Origin: Sclerotinia nivalis
Lineage: Eukaryota > Ascomycota > Leotiomycetes > Helotiales > Sclerotiniaceae
Assembly (NCBI GenBank): GCA_029531795.1
Contig: JAPEIS010000011.1
Location: 2,108,001 to 2,172,000, forward strand
Direction of reading: 5' to 3'
DNA length: 64,000 bases
Below, piece after piece: positions 1 through 12,193 of this stretch. Position numbers and translations under genes: made by a program. A model generated the notes under the pieces. That model did not search any database and was not told where the DNA came from. It was given only the letters and a program-made list of their open reading frames with translations. Position 1 is the first letter of the stretch. Each line of letters opens with the position of its first letter.

Positions 1-24
1 CAATAAGTACACATCCGTTACACC

Positions 25-303
25 GCCGTATAAACTCACCAGCAAGAACTAACACTAAACCCCTTTAAGAAGAGAATCGACAATGGGTTGGGTTCGGAAT
101 CTTTTTGAATTCCGATGTTGTTTCAATCTCATATTGGAATATCCAATATTCTGATATCAATTGACCTTTATGAAACCCCTAGAATCTCAGATTTTTCATA
201 ACTTTTTATCGGAATTGGAAAATTCCGAGCTCCCGACGCATTGTCGATCTTGTCCTTAAAAGGGTTTAGTGTGAGTTCTTGTTAGTCAGTCAGCTCATAC
301 GGC
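25..303. mobile_element. MITE-like foldback element
   Basis: Two arms are inverted copies of each other. Positions 43-85 match the reverse complement of 239-281 over about 43 bases with a few mismatches, and the similarity extends outward to GCCGTAT at 25 and its complement ending at 303. There is no coding capacity inside, and the middle can also partly fold. This is the architecture of a non-autonomous terminal-inverted-repeat element. I could not identify a clear target-site duplication. Confidence 0.6.
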
Positions 304-1177
304 AATACCACATTCCATCCATACCTCGAAGGAACGGCTATTGTATTTGTATAATATGACCGCTTATTCATAAAGGAGCCGGATGATGTCATATCCGAAC
401 TCGTTAACCGAGAAGCTGCTCCATATTTAATTCTGTGAGCTGGCGGCCACCACACATATAACTTTCACCGATTATTAATCAAAGAGCTCCAATTTTTCTA
501 TCCTTTGCTAAATTGAAGAAATGATTATTAATCGTTGAAAGTAAAATGAAAAGATTTCTATAAACAACAATGAGATCAATTGATTTAATGTAGTTTTAAT
601 TTATCTCTGTTATTTTAGTACTATATAATACAAACTAGAATATATAAGATTGTTAAAATTTTGCTCTATATTACAATTATATAATTCCAAAAAGCCCAAG
701 CCTGTCTGAAATGAATGCCAAAGTTGGCTTGCATCATTATTGGTAGGCCTCTAAAATTATCGAATTGTATACCTATCTAGTTAATATAAAAAGCTGTTGG
801 GATGTCTGCGTCTGCATGGCACGCGCCATCGACAGGAGTGACGGACGACAATACCCTCCGGTATCACTCCACCATTGCAGATTTTGTATTTTGCATTGTC
901 TACTCTTCAATCGTTTGAAAGCTGTTCGTCAACATAGAATAATCTTGCATTAACAAAATCTAATTCGTCAATCGGCAATGTTGAATTCAAAAATGTAACG
1001 GACGCTCGGTGCGGAGATACAAATTTCAACGGGGAGCGGATTTTTACTGGGTACCGCATTGCCTGGGCCAAAATCCTAGGGGTTGAAACCGATATATCAG
1101 TGGCATACATAAGTCGACGATGTTCCGACTCTCAAAACGATTATTATTCAAGCAACTCGAGCTCCAGTGATTCAAAA
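304..1177. other. gene-free upstream region of the P450
   Basis: No supported gene. It contains AT-rich sequence, a dispersed repeat listed separately, and presumably the P450 promoter and 5' UTR in its last few hundred bases. Confidence 0.6.
595..702. repeat. dispersed repeat, copy 1
   Basis: This AT-rich stretch, ending in TAATTCCAAAAAGCCCA, is closely similar to 21230-21337 in the same orientation. The two copies are diverged by scattered substitutions. They are probably remnants of one unclassified mobile element. Confidence 0.5.
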
Positions 1178-2829
1178 ATGTATTTCATCGGTATCGCTGT
1201 AGCAGCGGCCGCTGTATCCCTATTATATTTTCTCGCTTATTGCATTTATAACGTCTTTTTTCATCCATTGAAATCATTCCCAGGACCGAAACTATGGGCA
1301 GCTTCTAGAATTCCTTTGACTTACTTCAAGTTGAGGGGTGATCTTTCATACAAGATTAAAGAGCTTCATGATCAATATGGTGATGCAGTCAGAGTTGCTC
1401 CCAACTTTCTAGAATTCCGTTCATCTACAGCCTGGGAAGATATTTATGGTTTTTCTAAAGGTGACCACAAGAGGAACTTTCCCAAGGATCTGAATGAACG
1501 AGGTACTTCTCCAGATGAACCAACAAATATGTGAGTCATCCACCTCATTGAAAACTAGATTTTGAAGTACTGAGTTTTTGTAATTGAAAGATTTACGGCA
1601 GTGGGAGACCATCATCGAAGATTACGTCGTCTTCAATCGCACGTTTTTTCCGAAAAAGCCCTCGCATCTCAAGAACCTCTCATCCAAGATTATGTCCGAC
1701 ACTTCCTTTCTGGACTCGTCAAATTCTCTTCTCTCACCTCGGATAATAGCATTAATATTGGTCAATGGTATAACTATACCACCTTTGATTTAATCGGCGA
1801 TCTCTCATTTGGAGAACCTTTCGATTGTGTCAAAACTGGACAAATGCACCCATGGGTCGAGCTAATTTTCAATCTTTTTGGAGCTATGGTTCTGATTAAT
1901 GAGGCAAGACATTACCCATTTATCGGAGCTATTGTGACTTTCCTCATTCCAAAAGGTGCGAGAGATAGATTTCAACAGCACAAAAAATTCGCGAGGGAAA
2001 AAGCGAATCGAAGATTGGATACTCCGCGAGATAAACCGGATTTTACGAGCTATATCCTGAAGCACAATAATACGGAAAAAGGGATGACTCGTGAAGAAAT
2101 CTGTGAAAATGCAAGCGGTTTGATTATCGCTGGTAGTGAAACGGTATTTATTCCCTCATTCCTTGATTCGTTTCAAACAATACTAATACGACTAAGACCG
2201 CAACTCTTCTCAACGGCGCAACATACTATCTCCTTCAAGGACCAACCGTCTTAAAAAATTTGGCAATCGAACTAAGAAGCAACTTCAAAACCCAAGAAGA
2301 TCTTACTCTCCACGCCCTCGCTGCATGCAAATACCTCAACGCAGTCCTCGAAGAAGCTCTCCGCATATATCCACCCGTCCCCACCACTCTCCCTCGCGTA
2401 GTGCCTGAAGGCGGAAGTATTGTCTCCGGACAATACGTTCCTGCCGGAGTAACCGTCGGCGTTAATTTCATCGCCGCTCAGTTGTCTTCCTCCAATTTTC
2501 ACTTACCACTCGAATTCCATCCGGAACGCTGGCTCAGCGTCGAAGATATTGAAGAACTCAAAACCGCATATCCGGATATGAAACTTACCGATCCAAAAAT
2601 CTTTGAACATGATGATAGAAAGGCAAGACAACCTTTTAGTTTTGGACCGGCGAATTGTATAGGTAAGAATTTGGCATATGCGGAAATGAGAGTCTTGCTT
2701 GGAAATGTGGTTTGGGCTTTTGATTTGGAGGAAGGTGAGGGAAGTAGTACTTGGTTGGAGAGGAATAAGGTTTACCTGCTTTGGAAGAAGCCGGAGTTGT
2801 GGGTTAAAGTGAAAAAGGTCAATGTTTAG
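1178..2829 (+). CDS. cytochrome P450 monooxygenase
   Basis: Haem-thiolate monooxygenase of the fungal ER membrane. Three exons, 1178-1530, 1591-2143 and 2197-2829, give 512 residues, a normal P450 length. An N-terminal membrane anchor (residues about 2-25) is followed by the proline hinge FHPLKSFPGPK. Further landmarks are helix I AGSET (298-302), ExxR (355-358), FHPERW, and the haem loop FSFGPANCIG with Cys456. The loop usually has Arg or His two residues before the Cys; here it is Ala. Overall pattern resembles CYP65-type enzymes, such as isotrichodermin C-15 hydroxylases, but the substrate cannot be inferred. The ATG at 1178 is the first in-frame ATG and sits just before the anchor. No other secondary-metabolite genes are adjacent. 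Confidence 0.93.
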
Positions 2830-3524
2830 GTAGGAATGTGGTGGTGACAGAGGGACTAATGGTTATTGGGTTAGGATGTATTCGGCTGAGAGGTGGGGGA
2901 TGTGCATTGTATATTTTGTTGAACAAGTTTGAATTTTCTTATTCTTTCGTGGGTGTTTTTTGGGTTTTATTTCTGGGTAGATCTCTTTGGTTTTACAGGG
3001 CTAGTTGTGCATATGTTGGTTGGTATTTATAAATATTCCTGTCATATTCAATATATTTCTTCAGGAAAACCATAATGACATCCATTTTTCAATGCGATTT
3101 GTATAGAAACTCATCAATGTCTTAATTTATGTAGTTACTTCGAGATGATTGTGCAACTCCAAATACCTGGAAAAAGCCAGCGTCTATAGATACTAGGTAT
3201 CCAACTCGTATTTATCCCCATTCATCTCAGTCACTTCTTCGCTGCTCTGAAGTACCAGCAAGAAAACAGTATATCACAATACCTATACGGTTTTACACTA
3301 TTACGTGTATATTACATTTCACCCCCTTCATAATCCAATGATTCACTCCCACCAATCGAACCACTTCCCATACCGATCGCATTACCCTAACAAGCGAGCG
3401 CTTACCCACCTCTCACCTTCGTTCTTTTTCTTTCTTTTCTCCTTTTCTTTTATTAGGTCCCTATACATCCTCTATCACACTTCACACTTCAAGAATTAAT
3501 CGCTGGAACTATCTCTCGAAAACT
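2830..3524. other. intergenic region between P450 and Arg-rich gene
   Basis: Probable P450 3' UTR followed by the promoter of the next gene. A pyrimidine-rich CT tract around 3415-3450 lies just upstream of the next start codon, as is common in fungal promoters. No gene seen. Confidence 0.5.
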
Positions 3525-4706
3525 ATGTCCCGAACGATCGAGACGCATGTAACACGCATTTATCGTTCCCCTTCAAGATCCGGCCATTATTACTCATCAT
3601 CAAGATCGAGATCGAGATCAAGATCAAAATCAAGATCAGGATATAGAGATGCACCACGGAGAGAACGACATCATACATCTTCCTCCCCATCTCCATCTCC
3701 ATACGCATCCTCATCATCTTCTCCCTCCCCCGCACCACGTCCACGCTCAATACCGCGTCCGAACTCAAGGAGAAGGAGGGAATTGGAGGTCGATACATCG
3801 ATTTCGTGTAAATTTCCTACGGGGCGATATATGTATATTCCATATGGTACATTTACTCCAGCTTCGTGGTATTGTGGCCCGAGAGAATACCAGTATAGGA
3901 GCTTTGCGGAAGTTGAGGGCTATACGGGATATGGAGGATATTATTATTATACTCCGACGCCATCAGTTCCAATAGCCGCAGCGAGTACGACACGAGTTCG
4001 TGTTGATGGTGGGAGGTATGGGGGGAGAAGGAGCAGGGATGCTAGGGTTTGTTGTCGGAGGCGGGATGATGGTGGACGATGTTACTGTTATCAGAGGGCT
4101 TGTGAGAGGGGAAGAAGCAGAGGCAGAAGCCGAGAAAAAAATGGGGGGGTAAGAGATAGGACACCTACACCTTATTATGAGGATCTCGTTAGGTCAGGGC
4201 TGGGGAGGGGAAGGGGGAGGACGAGAACAGGGAGTAGAGGTGAAAGAAGTAGAAAGAGTGAAAGAGTGGTGGAATATGAATATATAACCCCGATCCCATC
4301 ACCAGAACCGAAACCTGTTTTTAGGGAGAGGGAGAATGAAAGAGTGTTTCAATATGTGGATAGAAATAGGCTTGGAGATAGTGGGGCGAGAGGGAGAAGT
4401 AGAGAAAGAGAGAAGAGCACAGAAAGAGTCCGCTATGTAGCGAGGAGTATTCCTCGCGCTAGAGAGAGGGAAAAATATAGAGATATAGATAAAGACAAAT
4501 ATAAAGATAGAGGTAGAGGCACGAGAAGAACAGTATATTACGTTACTAGGCGCAATCGAGAGAGCAATGGAAGAGAAAGAGACTCCGCGGATGAGAGACG
4601 CAGATTAGATAGTGATGAAGAGGAATTGGAGAGGGAGGTGCGGGTTAGGAGGAGATATAGTGTTGATGGGTTGGGTGTGAAACGGGGGGTTAGATTTAGG
4701 GTTTGA
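3525..4706 (+). CDS. Arg/Ser-rich low-complexity protein
   Basis: Intronless frame of 393 codons from ATG at 3525. The N-terminus (about residues 13-45) has RS dipeptide runs like those of SR splicing proteins. The middle contains Tyr/Gly-rich patches, and the C-terminal half is built of Arg-Glu, Arg-Asp and Lys-rich stretches. No RRM or other folded domain can be recognised, so it is not a canonical SR factor. High basic charge and RS repeats suggest a nuclear or RNA-associated protein, but that is inference. The repeats make antisense frames look open; those are shadows. Confidence 0.7.
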   Translation: MSRTIETHVTRIYRSPSRSGHYYSSSRSRSRSRSKSRSGYRDAPRRERHHTSSSPSPSPYASSSSSPSPAPRPRSIPRPNSRRRRELEVDTSISCKFPTGRYMYIPYGTFTPASWYCGPREYQYRSFAEVEGYTGYGGYYYYTPTPSVPIAAASTTRVRVDGGRYGGRRSRDARVCCRRRDDGGRCYCYQRACERGRSRGRSREKNGGVRDRTPTPYYEDLVRSGLGRGRGRTRTGSRGERSRKSERVVEYEYITPIPSPEPKPVFRERENERVFQYVDRNRLGDSGARGRSREREKSTERVRYVARSIPRAREREKYRDIDKDKYKDRGRGTRRTVYYVTRRNRESNGRERDSADERRRLDSDEEELEREVRVRRRYSVDGLGVKRGVRFRV

Positions 4707-7700
4707 GATTTTGAGGGTTGCGGGGGCTAGATGGGTCTGATGAGCTTGAGACTTAGTAATGAATGCATGGTTTTGATTCTTTGAGAGAGCAGTATTTGAT
4801 TTTGATTTTGATTTTGAATTTGCATGAGTGTTGAAGCATTTTTGCTTATTAAATGATTTATATTTCGTCTTCGCTCGTCATGTTGATGTGATAAGGTAGG
4901 ATGCTAAACAATTCAAATAGAGTTACATGGAAGGCCGTGACTGAATTTCTCAGTAGGGTCATGCACTATAAGTAGAGGTATTGGAAAATACTTCATTGTT
5001 CTTATGGCTAAGTCTCTTGTAGAATCATGAGTAAATGTTCAATTTGATCCAGAATATTAGGTTATGAATGCACGTGTAAGCTTTGGGTTTGAGCAATTGT
5101 TGTAGAGATTATCGTGGAAACTCCGAGTCTTTTCTTGTTATTGAATACAAGGAGAAGTTATTTGACAATGAAATAAAAATGTTATAGGAAAGGAGGGGCG
5201 GGGGTTAAGGAGAGAAAGGGAAGGCATAGTATAATCATGATTGAAGACAAATTGAGGGCAAGAATAGATTGAAGTTCGGATTATGATTGATTAAAGAGAG
5301 TGTGAAGTAACTAGGAATAAATTGCGAAATAGAGAATGGATTGAGGATAAGATGGGGATGGACTTCGATACACTTAGGTGCATTTGCTTGAAGCCAAGAG
5401 ATATATCTTCATCTTTTTGAATTTAGAGTTGTTTTTATGACCCTTTCACTAGCAACAATATATATTATACTTCAGCATTCTGAAAAGAAAACTAACCATC
5501 TGCAATCAGACTCCTACAGGTTTCTGTTAATCACATGTGGATTATCATTTCTCTTCAGATTCGGTGTTCACCTCGCAGTGTATATGTCAAGACCTATCAT
5601 CAAACTGGTTAAGGCTGCGTAAGACTTATATCTTACGTACCATCGCTTGTCGAAAAGTTAGGTACGGGGTCGAGTAGAATATGAATATAGTCAATAGTGA
5701 GCTAAAGAATTTGAATGTTTCGGTTCAACTAGACGAAGGAAGAGGATTGAATGAGTATAATATGATAGTGTACCACTCAAAATCGGAAAAGACGGTACTG
5801 TGGCAGAAGAAGGGGAGTAAGGGATAGCTACAAAAAAGATGAAATAACATTGCACATGGTAATGACAGAAAGTATAGCGGGAGGGCCTGTAGCATTATTA
5901 TAACTTTACCTAAAGGGTTATGATTGAAAACTCGAGAGGATTATCACTGGGAGCTCTCAATAGATGCCTAATTAGGTGATGAACCAAGTGGGTTAGAAAA
6001 GTGCGAGGGAGGGAAAGGGGATAGAGCGAGTGGAAAATTGATTACACCACTCCAAACAAATGTTTCTGTACGCAATGATACTAAATTTAAAAGTCCCTCA
6101 CTCACCGCTTAGTTACACTATTTACATATTCTCCAATATATCATTTTATTGGATTTCCCAAAGTCCGTTGCTGTCCTAAGTGATAAAATAAGCGGACATG
6201 GAGATGGACTTGGATAACGTGAGCCCCGTTGCTGTTGCCGTTTGCACAACAGCACGCAATCGTACAGCCAGGAAATATAGAACTCCGTATCTTTATGCAA
6301 ATCACAAACTGAAAAGTTACAGGAGGAATAAACTCGTTTCTAGCGTTCGGAGTATTCACTTCCGCAGCCGTGGTACGTCGCTAGGATTTGACTCAAAGTT
6401 CATGCTGTAATGTACTTTACTAGATATGTGTTTTGTTTTCTGGTCTTCGATATTACTGGCTGTGCTAGTAGTATGCAGAGGTGGGATATATCGTGTTTTT
6501 GACGAACAGTTCCGTGTGTATTCTTCGGGATTTTCGAAATAAGCACAGTATACAGCGGAGTTCAAAAATCCACCTGTGAGCTTCTAAGCATCAAGACATA
6601 TTGCATGTTCCCTCGAAAAATGGGAAAGACTGAGCAAGTGGCCGACAAGTCTCGTGGTGCGAATCTTTCTCGGATGCCACAATTGAACTTTCCGATGAGA
6701 CATTGAAGTTGTGCACTTTTAGCATCAATTTGAGCTCCACTTTCGAAATCATTATTTGGTTGCCACAAAGGTTTCAACTCGAAAGATTGTTTTGACCATA
6801 GGGAAATACCCATTTAGGCTAAATCTATTCGAATTCTGAGGCTAAATGAACTTCATCAAATAGAATTTAGAATTACTTAACAATATCTTAATGATTAATT
6901 AATATAATTTTGAAAAATTTGGTATCTAAATAAATATAATATTCAGCTTTCAATTGATATAATTTTTTTGTCCAAAAATATTGAAAATTCATAATTTTAT
7001 TGATAATTGAAGATTTAAATTTATGAAAACCCCTCATTTGTGATGAATAAGTGGATAACTCTATTTTCTCTACTATTTCTTTAAAATCATCTTCGAATCT
7101 GATTACTGAACACCACCCTTGTTATGAACCGTCGATCAAATTAGCTTTTTTTTTTAGCGTGATTTCGATCAAAATTCATAATTTGCATGCCTGCTTACGA
7201 ATCTGTTTTCAGGCTGGCAAATCACGAAATTCCGTGAGCTGGCCACCGAACGGGCTCTAAAGGCTTTATATTATGCTTTATTGTATTCTAGTTCTGCTTT
7301 ATGTAAAGGGCCCATCCCTAATTTCAGATGATGATGCAGGACTACTGCATTTCTCCACATTAAAACGCAACGCCAAATTGAGCAAGGAGGATATATATGA
7401 GATGAAGATCATTTCAATGTATATCTCTGCATTGAATATTGAGCCTAACAAGAGCAAAATTCCCGGCTTTTGTTTTGTTAGACCATGTTGAAATCCGGCA
7501 GAAAAACAATGATGAAAAGCATGACCCGATCGTGAATTTAGCATCACATACTAGATACTAACTAGTCTTGCAAATCCAGCAAGCCATTATACCTTTCATG
7601 GCATAAAACTCTTGCGCCTCCTCCAAATTTACAGTAAAAGCCTGGTATATACCATAATATCCTTCCAACGCCAATGCTCGTAAAATATGCAGTATATCAT

Positions 7701-7728
7701 AAATGTTGCAGAACCAATTTCATCTTGA
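4707..7728. other. 3 kb gene-free stretch
   Basis: I see no supportable gene here on either strand. Short open frames (5437-5622, 6118-6813, 7051-7547) lack recognisable domains, good starts or intron structure. Sequence is AT-rich, with purine-rich tracts around 5180-5350 and a very AT-rich segment at 6880-7030. Confidence 0.55.
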
Positions 7729-8518
7729 TCATAACTCCATATCTTCATCCTCACTATTACCATCACCCCCGCTTTCAGCACCTTCTTGTTCTTTTTCCCT
7801 CCTAGAAACTTCTCTAGAAGCTCCTAATTTTCGTAGTCCATCCATGACTCCCGTAATGAATCCTCGTCCTTCACTGACCTCCATCGCACCAACACCTTGT
7901 AGACTAGTCAAGCCGCCTCCTTCCACTGCTAACGTACTGCTCCTCATTTTCGCCATTCTCACTTCCCTTAAATCCCTAAGTAGTTCTCGAACTTTATCTG
8001 GATCCTGTATATCATCACTCGCAGCTTCTAGTAATATTTCGCCCATATCAATCCAATGGTATGGTAAACAATTTGGTGAAGAATCTGCCGTATTCGAAGG
8101 AAGGAATGGAGGAGATATTGTGGATGGTGTGCGAGGATCTAGAGAAGGAGGAGGAGAAAAGCCTTCAGGATTATCAGTTTCTATTTTGAGTATTCTATCG
8201 AGAGATTGAGGATGAAGCCATGGTGGTGGTAGGATATTCGCGCGACGTTGTCGTTTGAGTAACAGCGCGAGCCATAGAGGTAAAGGTGCACGATGCGGTG
8301 GTCTTAGAGAAGGTGTCTTGCCCTAGAGGCAGAAGGTTGATATAAGCTTTGGGGTTTTGAGTATTGTATTTGTTGTTGGAGGGGTAAATGGCGGGGTAGC
8401 TTACACCTAATAAATCGAGACTCTCAAGTCTTTGTCGAGGAACGACTGTAACCATTTCCATTTCACATAGAAATGCAACTTCCATTGGCGTTAATCCAGG
8501 AGGTAAAGGTAGAGCCAT
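7729..8518 (-). CDS. psf2: GINS complex subunit Psf2
   Basis: Subunit of the GINS tetramer (Sld5-Psf1-Psf2-Psf3), which with Cdc45 and Mcm2-7 forms the replicative CMG helicase in the nucleus. Two exons, 8518-8405 and 8322-7729, are joined across an 82-base intron (8323-8404) with GTAAGC donor and TAG acceptor, giving 235 residues. The N-terminus has the family signature around [10 protein letters not shown] and [16 protein letters not shown]. It is followed after the intron by the conserved [16 protein letters not shown] segment and the region ending WLHPQSL. The C-terminus is acidic (EDEDMEL). The downstream part is slightly longer than in yeast. This is a single-copy housekeeping gene with no defect visible. 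Confidence 0.95.
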
Positions 8519-9868
8519 GTTGAACTGTGTAACTATTTTGACTCCCGTTGGACTGACTACGAGAACAGTGATTGAAAAATGGACGCGACGGGGTCTTTAA
8601 AGTTATGCCTCAGGCAAGAATCCCTCGGAACTAAAGGTTAAGGTTACCTCTTCAGCTCACGGACGCGCTTTGTCGCCCACATACAATATAATATATACTT
8701 ACCATTGGAGCTTTTTGAGATACCAGTGTAACTTCAATATGTCCTACAATTGATTTCACAGTTTTCTACGCATACATGCCATGGACCATGGGTTCAGCAA
8801 AGTGCAGCATGAAAGACATAACCTTACCGGAACCGTCATTTGCGAGACATCCCTCAGGCAAATCGACGTACGGCATATCAGTGTTAGAAACCTCTAGCTA
8901 AACCTGTTCAAGGCCTCAAATTATCTTATCACCAGAGTAACCACGTTGTGTTCATGTCACACATTGGATTCAAGCTGAATCTTCTGATGTGCTATGATAC
9001 AAGGTGCCTGTGGTTGTGTGAGTATTTGCATTTCCAGGTATTTTATTCCTATTACTACGATACTACGAGTGCCGGCTGCACGATTGTACTAGGTCCTCGT
9101 GTAGGACGTTTTCTATTATCGTAGCAATGTGAAATCAAATTTTTTTCCTATCGTGGGATCTGCTCTCAAAATGCTTGCTTTATTTAATCGAATTCATCTG
9201 CACCTTGTCGTCTCAAGGTTACCTATGTCTGGTTTCCGACATTTGATATCTCTGCTACGTTGTATCCGAGAATTTGCGCAACGGAGGATTTTAAAACCTC
9301 TCAAAGTGTGGACATCTCTTTTCTGCGGGTTGTTTCCACAGAGAAACATATGACTTGATCTTCCATGTATGTGTTCTTCGCAATAATTTTCAAGGGACAT
9401 TTTGAATTCGCTATTTTACGAAGCTTCACTAAATTCTCCTGTGAGCTGTTCAAACGAATGATAGACAATATACGATAGTTATATCTCTTCTCGTTCAGTG
9501 GCAAGATCCACATGGAGAATGGCCCTAGGATGGGTACGTCATGTTTCCTTCTTTCCTCATTGCACTTGGTTGCGTTGCATGCTGCTATGTTGTATAACTC
9601 ATTTGGTACCTCGTACCAATTCCTCTTTTAGGGTTGGATGTCGCATACATTGAGTGGTCCCCCACGGTATCACTCGGTTTATATAAGGAATTCACTACAG
9701 CTTCAACGGATTTTGCGACGAAAGCTAGAAATTCATACTCTACCCCTAACATTCAATCCTTAACCGTTCAAGAATATGTCGAATACCCTTCACAGGATAA
9801 GCTCAGGTGTTCTTGCTGGACTACAATTTCACTATGACGAAGAAAGGATTTCAATTGGGCACAATAGG
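8519..9868. other. divergent intergenic region psf2 / MFS
   Basis: Region between the divergently transcribed psf2 and permease genes. It should hold both promoters. No conserved coding sequence was found. Short frames at 9129-9513 have no homology that I recognise. Confidence 0.5.
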
Positions 9869-11603
9869 ATGAGTTCTAGAGTACCTGATGAAGCCCAGAT
9901 CCATGATGAAGAAAAGATATCCGAGTCTCATTCCGGACATACTATTACTTCAACTGGCTTTGATACTGCTGCGACAAAGAAGCTGGTCAAGAAGCTTGAT
10001 CTCCGCCTCATACCAATCCTTGCTACAATATACCTGTAGGCCTGCTTATTGATATATCTATAATTGCTAACACCAAGCAGGGTCTGCTTTCTCGATCGTA
10101 GCAATGTTGGAAATGCACGACTCGAAGGACTGGAAAAGGATCTTCATATGGCTGGCCTCGACTATAATATTGCTCTATCTGTATTCTTCCCTTTCTACGT
10201 TGCTGTTGGTGTTCCTAGCAATATGATAATTAAAAAAATTCGTCCAAATGTATGGTTGACAAGCATCGTCTTATTTTGGTCTGTTGTTATGGTTTGCCAG
10301 GGTCTCGTGCATGATTTTGCCGGATTGCTTGTCGCCAGATGCTTTTTAGGCATTGCGGAAGGTGGTTTATATCCTGGTGTGGTCTACTATATCACGATGT
10401 GGTATCCTCGACATGAATGTGGTTTTCGTATGGCATTATTTTTCGCTATGGCTACAGCCGCAGGTGCATTTGGCGGGCTATTCGCTCGTGGAATTTCCGA
10501 AATGTCTGGAATAGGTGGTAAAGATGGATGGTCATGGATCTTCATTATTGAAGGTCTTCTTACATTTTGCGTTGGTTGTATATCTTACTGGGCAATTGGA
10601 GACTATCCGGATAAGTATGCTTTCAGGTTTTCATACACATATATGTCGTTATGTGTACTTACTCTACCATAGTGCAAAGTTTCTCTCTGACCTAGAGCGA
10701 AAAGAGGTCTTGAAGCGACTTGTGAATGATCGCAACCTTCTTTCGGATGATTGGAATTCAGAATACGTATGGCAAGCATTGAAAGATTGGAAGATATATG
10801 TCAAAATGATGATATCTTTCTGCATGGCTACGCCATTGTACTCATTATCTTTGTTTCTACCCACTATCGTTAAAGATATGGGCTATACCAGTAACGCGGC
10901 CCAGCTCATGACCGTCCCACCTTATGTTGTTGCCTGTTTCTTCACAATATCAGTCAGCTTCATTGCCGACAAAGTGCAACAGAGAGGAATCTTTATTCTA
11001 GGATTTTTGGCTGTGGCTATGACTGGATCAGCGCTACTTATCTCAAGTGACAAAACACATGTCCAATACACAGGCGCTTTCCTTGCGGCCGTCGGTATGT
11101 AAAGCATATATTTGCCATATCCAAACACATACTGATGGCAATAATCAATTAGGCGTCTTCCCAACTACTCCATTGATAACCGCCTGGGTAGGAAACAATT
11201 TAAGCGGGAGTTTAAAAAGAGGAGTTGGTTTCGGTATGGTTGTTGGTTTCGCCAACTTTGGAGGTATTGTGGCAGCTTTTATCTATCGTTCCGTGGACAG
11301 CCCTAGGTAAGATCCACACGTCTTCCATGCAATTCTCCTATGAGCAATTGCTAGTTTGCTGAAGATCGATACTTACTATCTATTAATTTCAGGTTCATTG
11401 AAGGCCATACAATTTTTCTCAGCATGTTATCCGTGTCGTTCGTTCTAACAGCTCTCATGATGAGTTATTACAAATGGGAAAATTCGCGAAGGGATGCTCG
11501 AGATGCGGAGCGAGGGCTCACGGCGGATACTTATACACCGGAAATGAAGCTTGAACAACAGCATGAGGGAGATGACGCAACTTTCTGGAGATATACTATA
11601 TGA
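9869..11603 (+). CDS. MFS permease, allantoate/Dal5-type (ACS family)
   Basis: Twelve-helix plasma-membrane symporter for an organic anion; the family includes allantoate, nicotinate, biotin and pantothenate carriers. Five exons (9869-10035, 10081-10614, 10673-11094, 11153-11306, 11393-11603) splice in frame to 495 residues; introns are 45, 58, 58 and 86 bases. Family landmarks are KLDLRLIPIL before helix 1, FLDRSNVGNARLEGL after it, GGLYPGVVYYITMWYPRHE in the helix 4-5 region, and YPD before the central loop. The C-terminal tail is hydrophilic. An in-frame ATG at 9776 would add 31 residues; I prefer 9869 because it begins the charged N-terminal tail typical of this family. Substrate unknown. 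Confidence 0.9.
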
Positions 11604-12193
11604 TTTGCGAAAAGGATCAGTCTGTCAGGTCCTTGAAGTTTGGCGTTAATGACTGAGGAAGCATGTCTATACGACATGAAATGATACCTCATTCTTCTTC
11701 TCTCTAGTTTAATATCCGTTCGTCTTTCTCAATGAATGGGTATTCAGCAGCTTTACGTTGAATCTTCTGAGGAGTTCGATATCATGGATGATCTGAACCA
11801 TACTACCTATTTCTGTTTCTAAGGCTTGAATATCATTTGTACTACGATTGTTACTCCTTAATTTTTTTCGTGATTTGCGGCTGCCGAGTCGTTGCTTTAA
11901 CATTACTATTATACGTCACTGTTACTATCATATATCGAACCTTGTTTTAATAAGCGTTGGTGACGTCTGATCCACAGCCTTGTCTGACATCTTAGGTCGA
12001 TCACCCACAGTTCAGTATGGAATGATGTCAGGCTAATGATTAAGCACCACTGGATGCGTTGATGGCGCGCTAGCTTCGGTGACAAGTGCCGACATGAAGA
12101 TCATATACTACTATATTTACAAAAATAATCTATCTACACCCTACAACCAATCACAATTCTCAAGTGACAGTTTGTTCTTCCCCGTAATTTAAT
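11604..12193. other. convergent intergenic region
   Basis: Shared 3' region of the permease (plus) and acyl-CoA synthetase (minus). No gene seen; the short minus-strand frame at 11709-11903 is not supported. Confidence 0.5.

Noticed and set aside
1100..1177. Upstream in-frame extension of the P450
   Set aside because: It begins with GTG and has no ATG; the ATG at 1178 directly precedes the membrane anchor.
3523..3975. Open frames on both strands over the Arg-rich gene
   Set aside because: Low-complexity RS codons keep other frames open; the ATG frame 3525-4706 is the only long consistent one.
7703..8209. Long plus-strand open frame of 168 codons
   Set aside because: It is antisense to exon 2 of psf2, whose minus-strand translation matches a known family with a clean intron.
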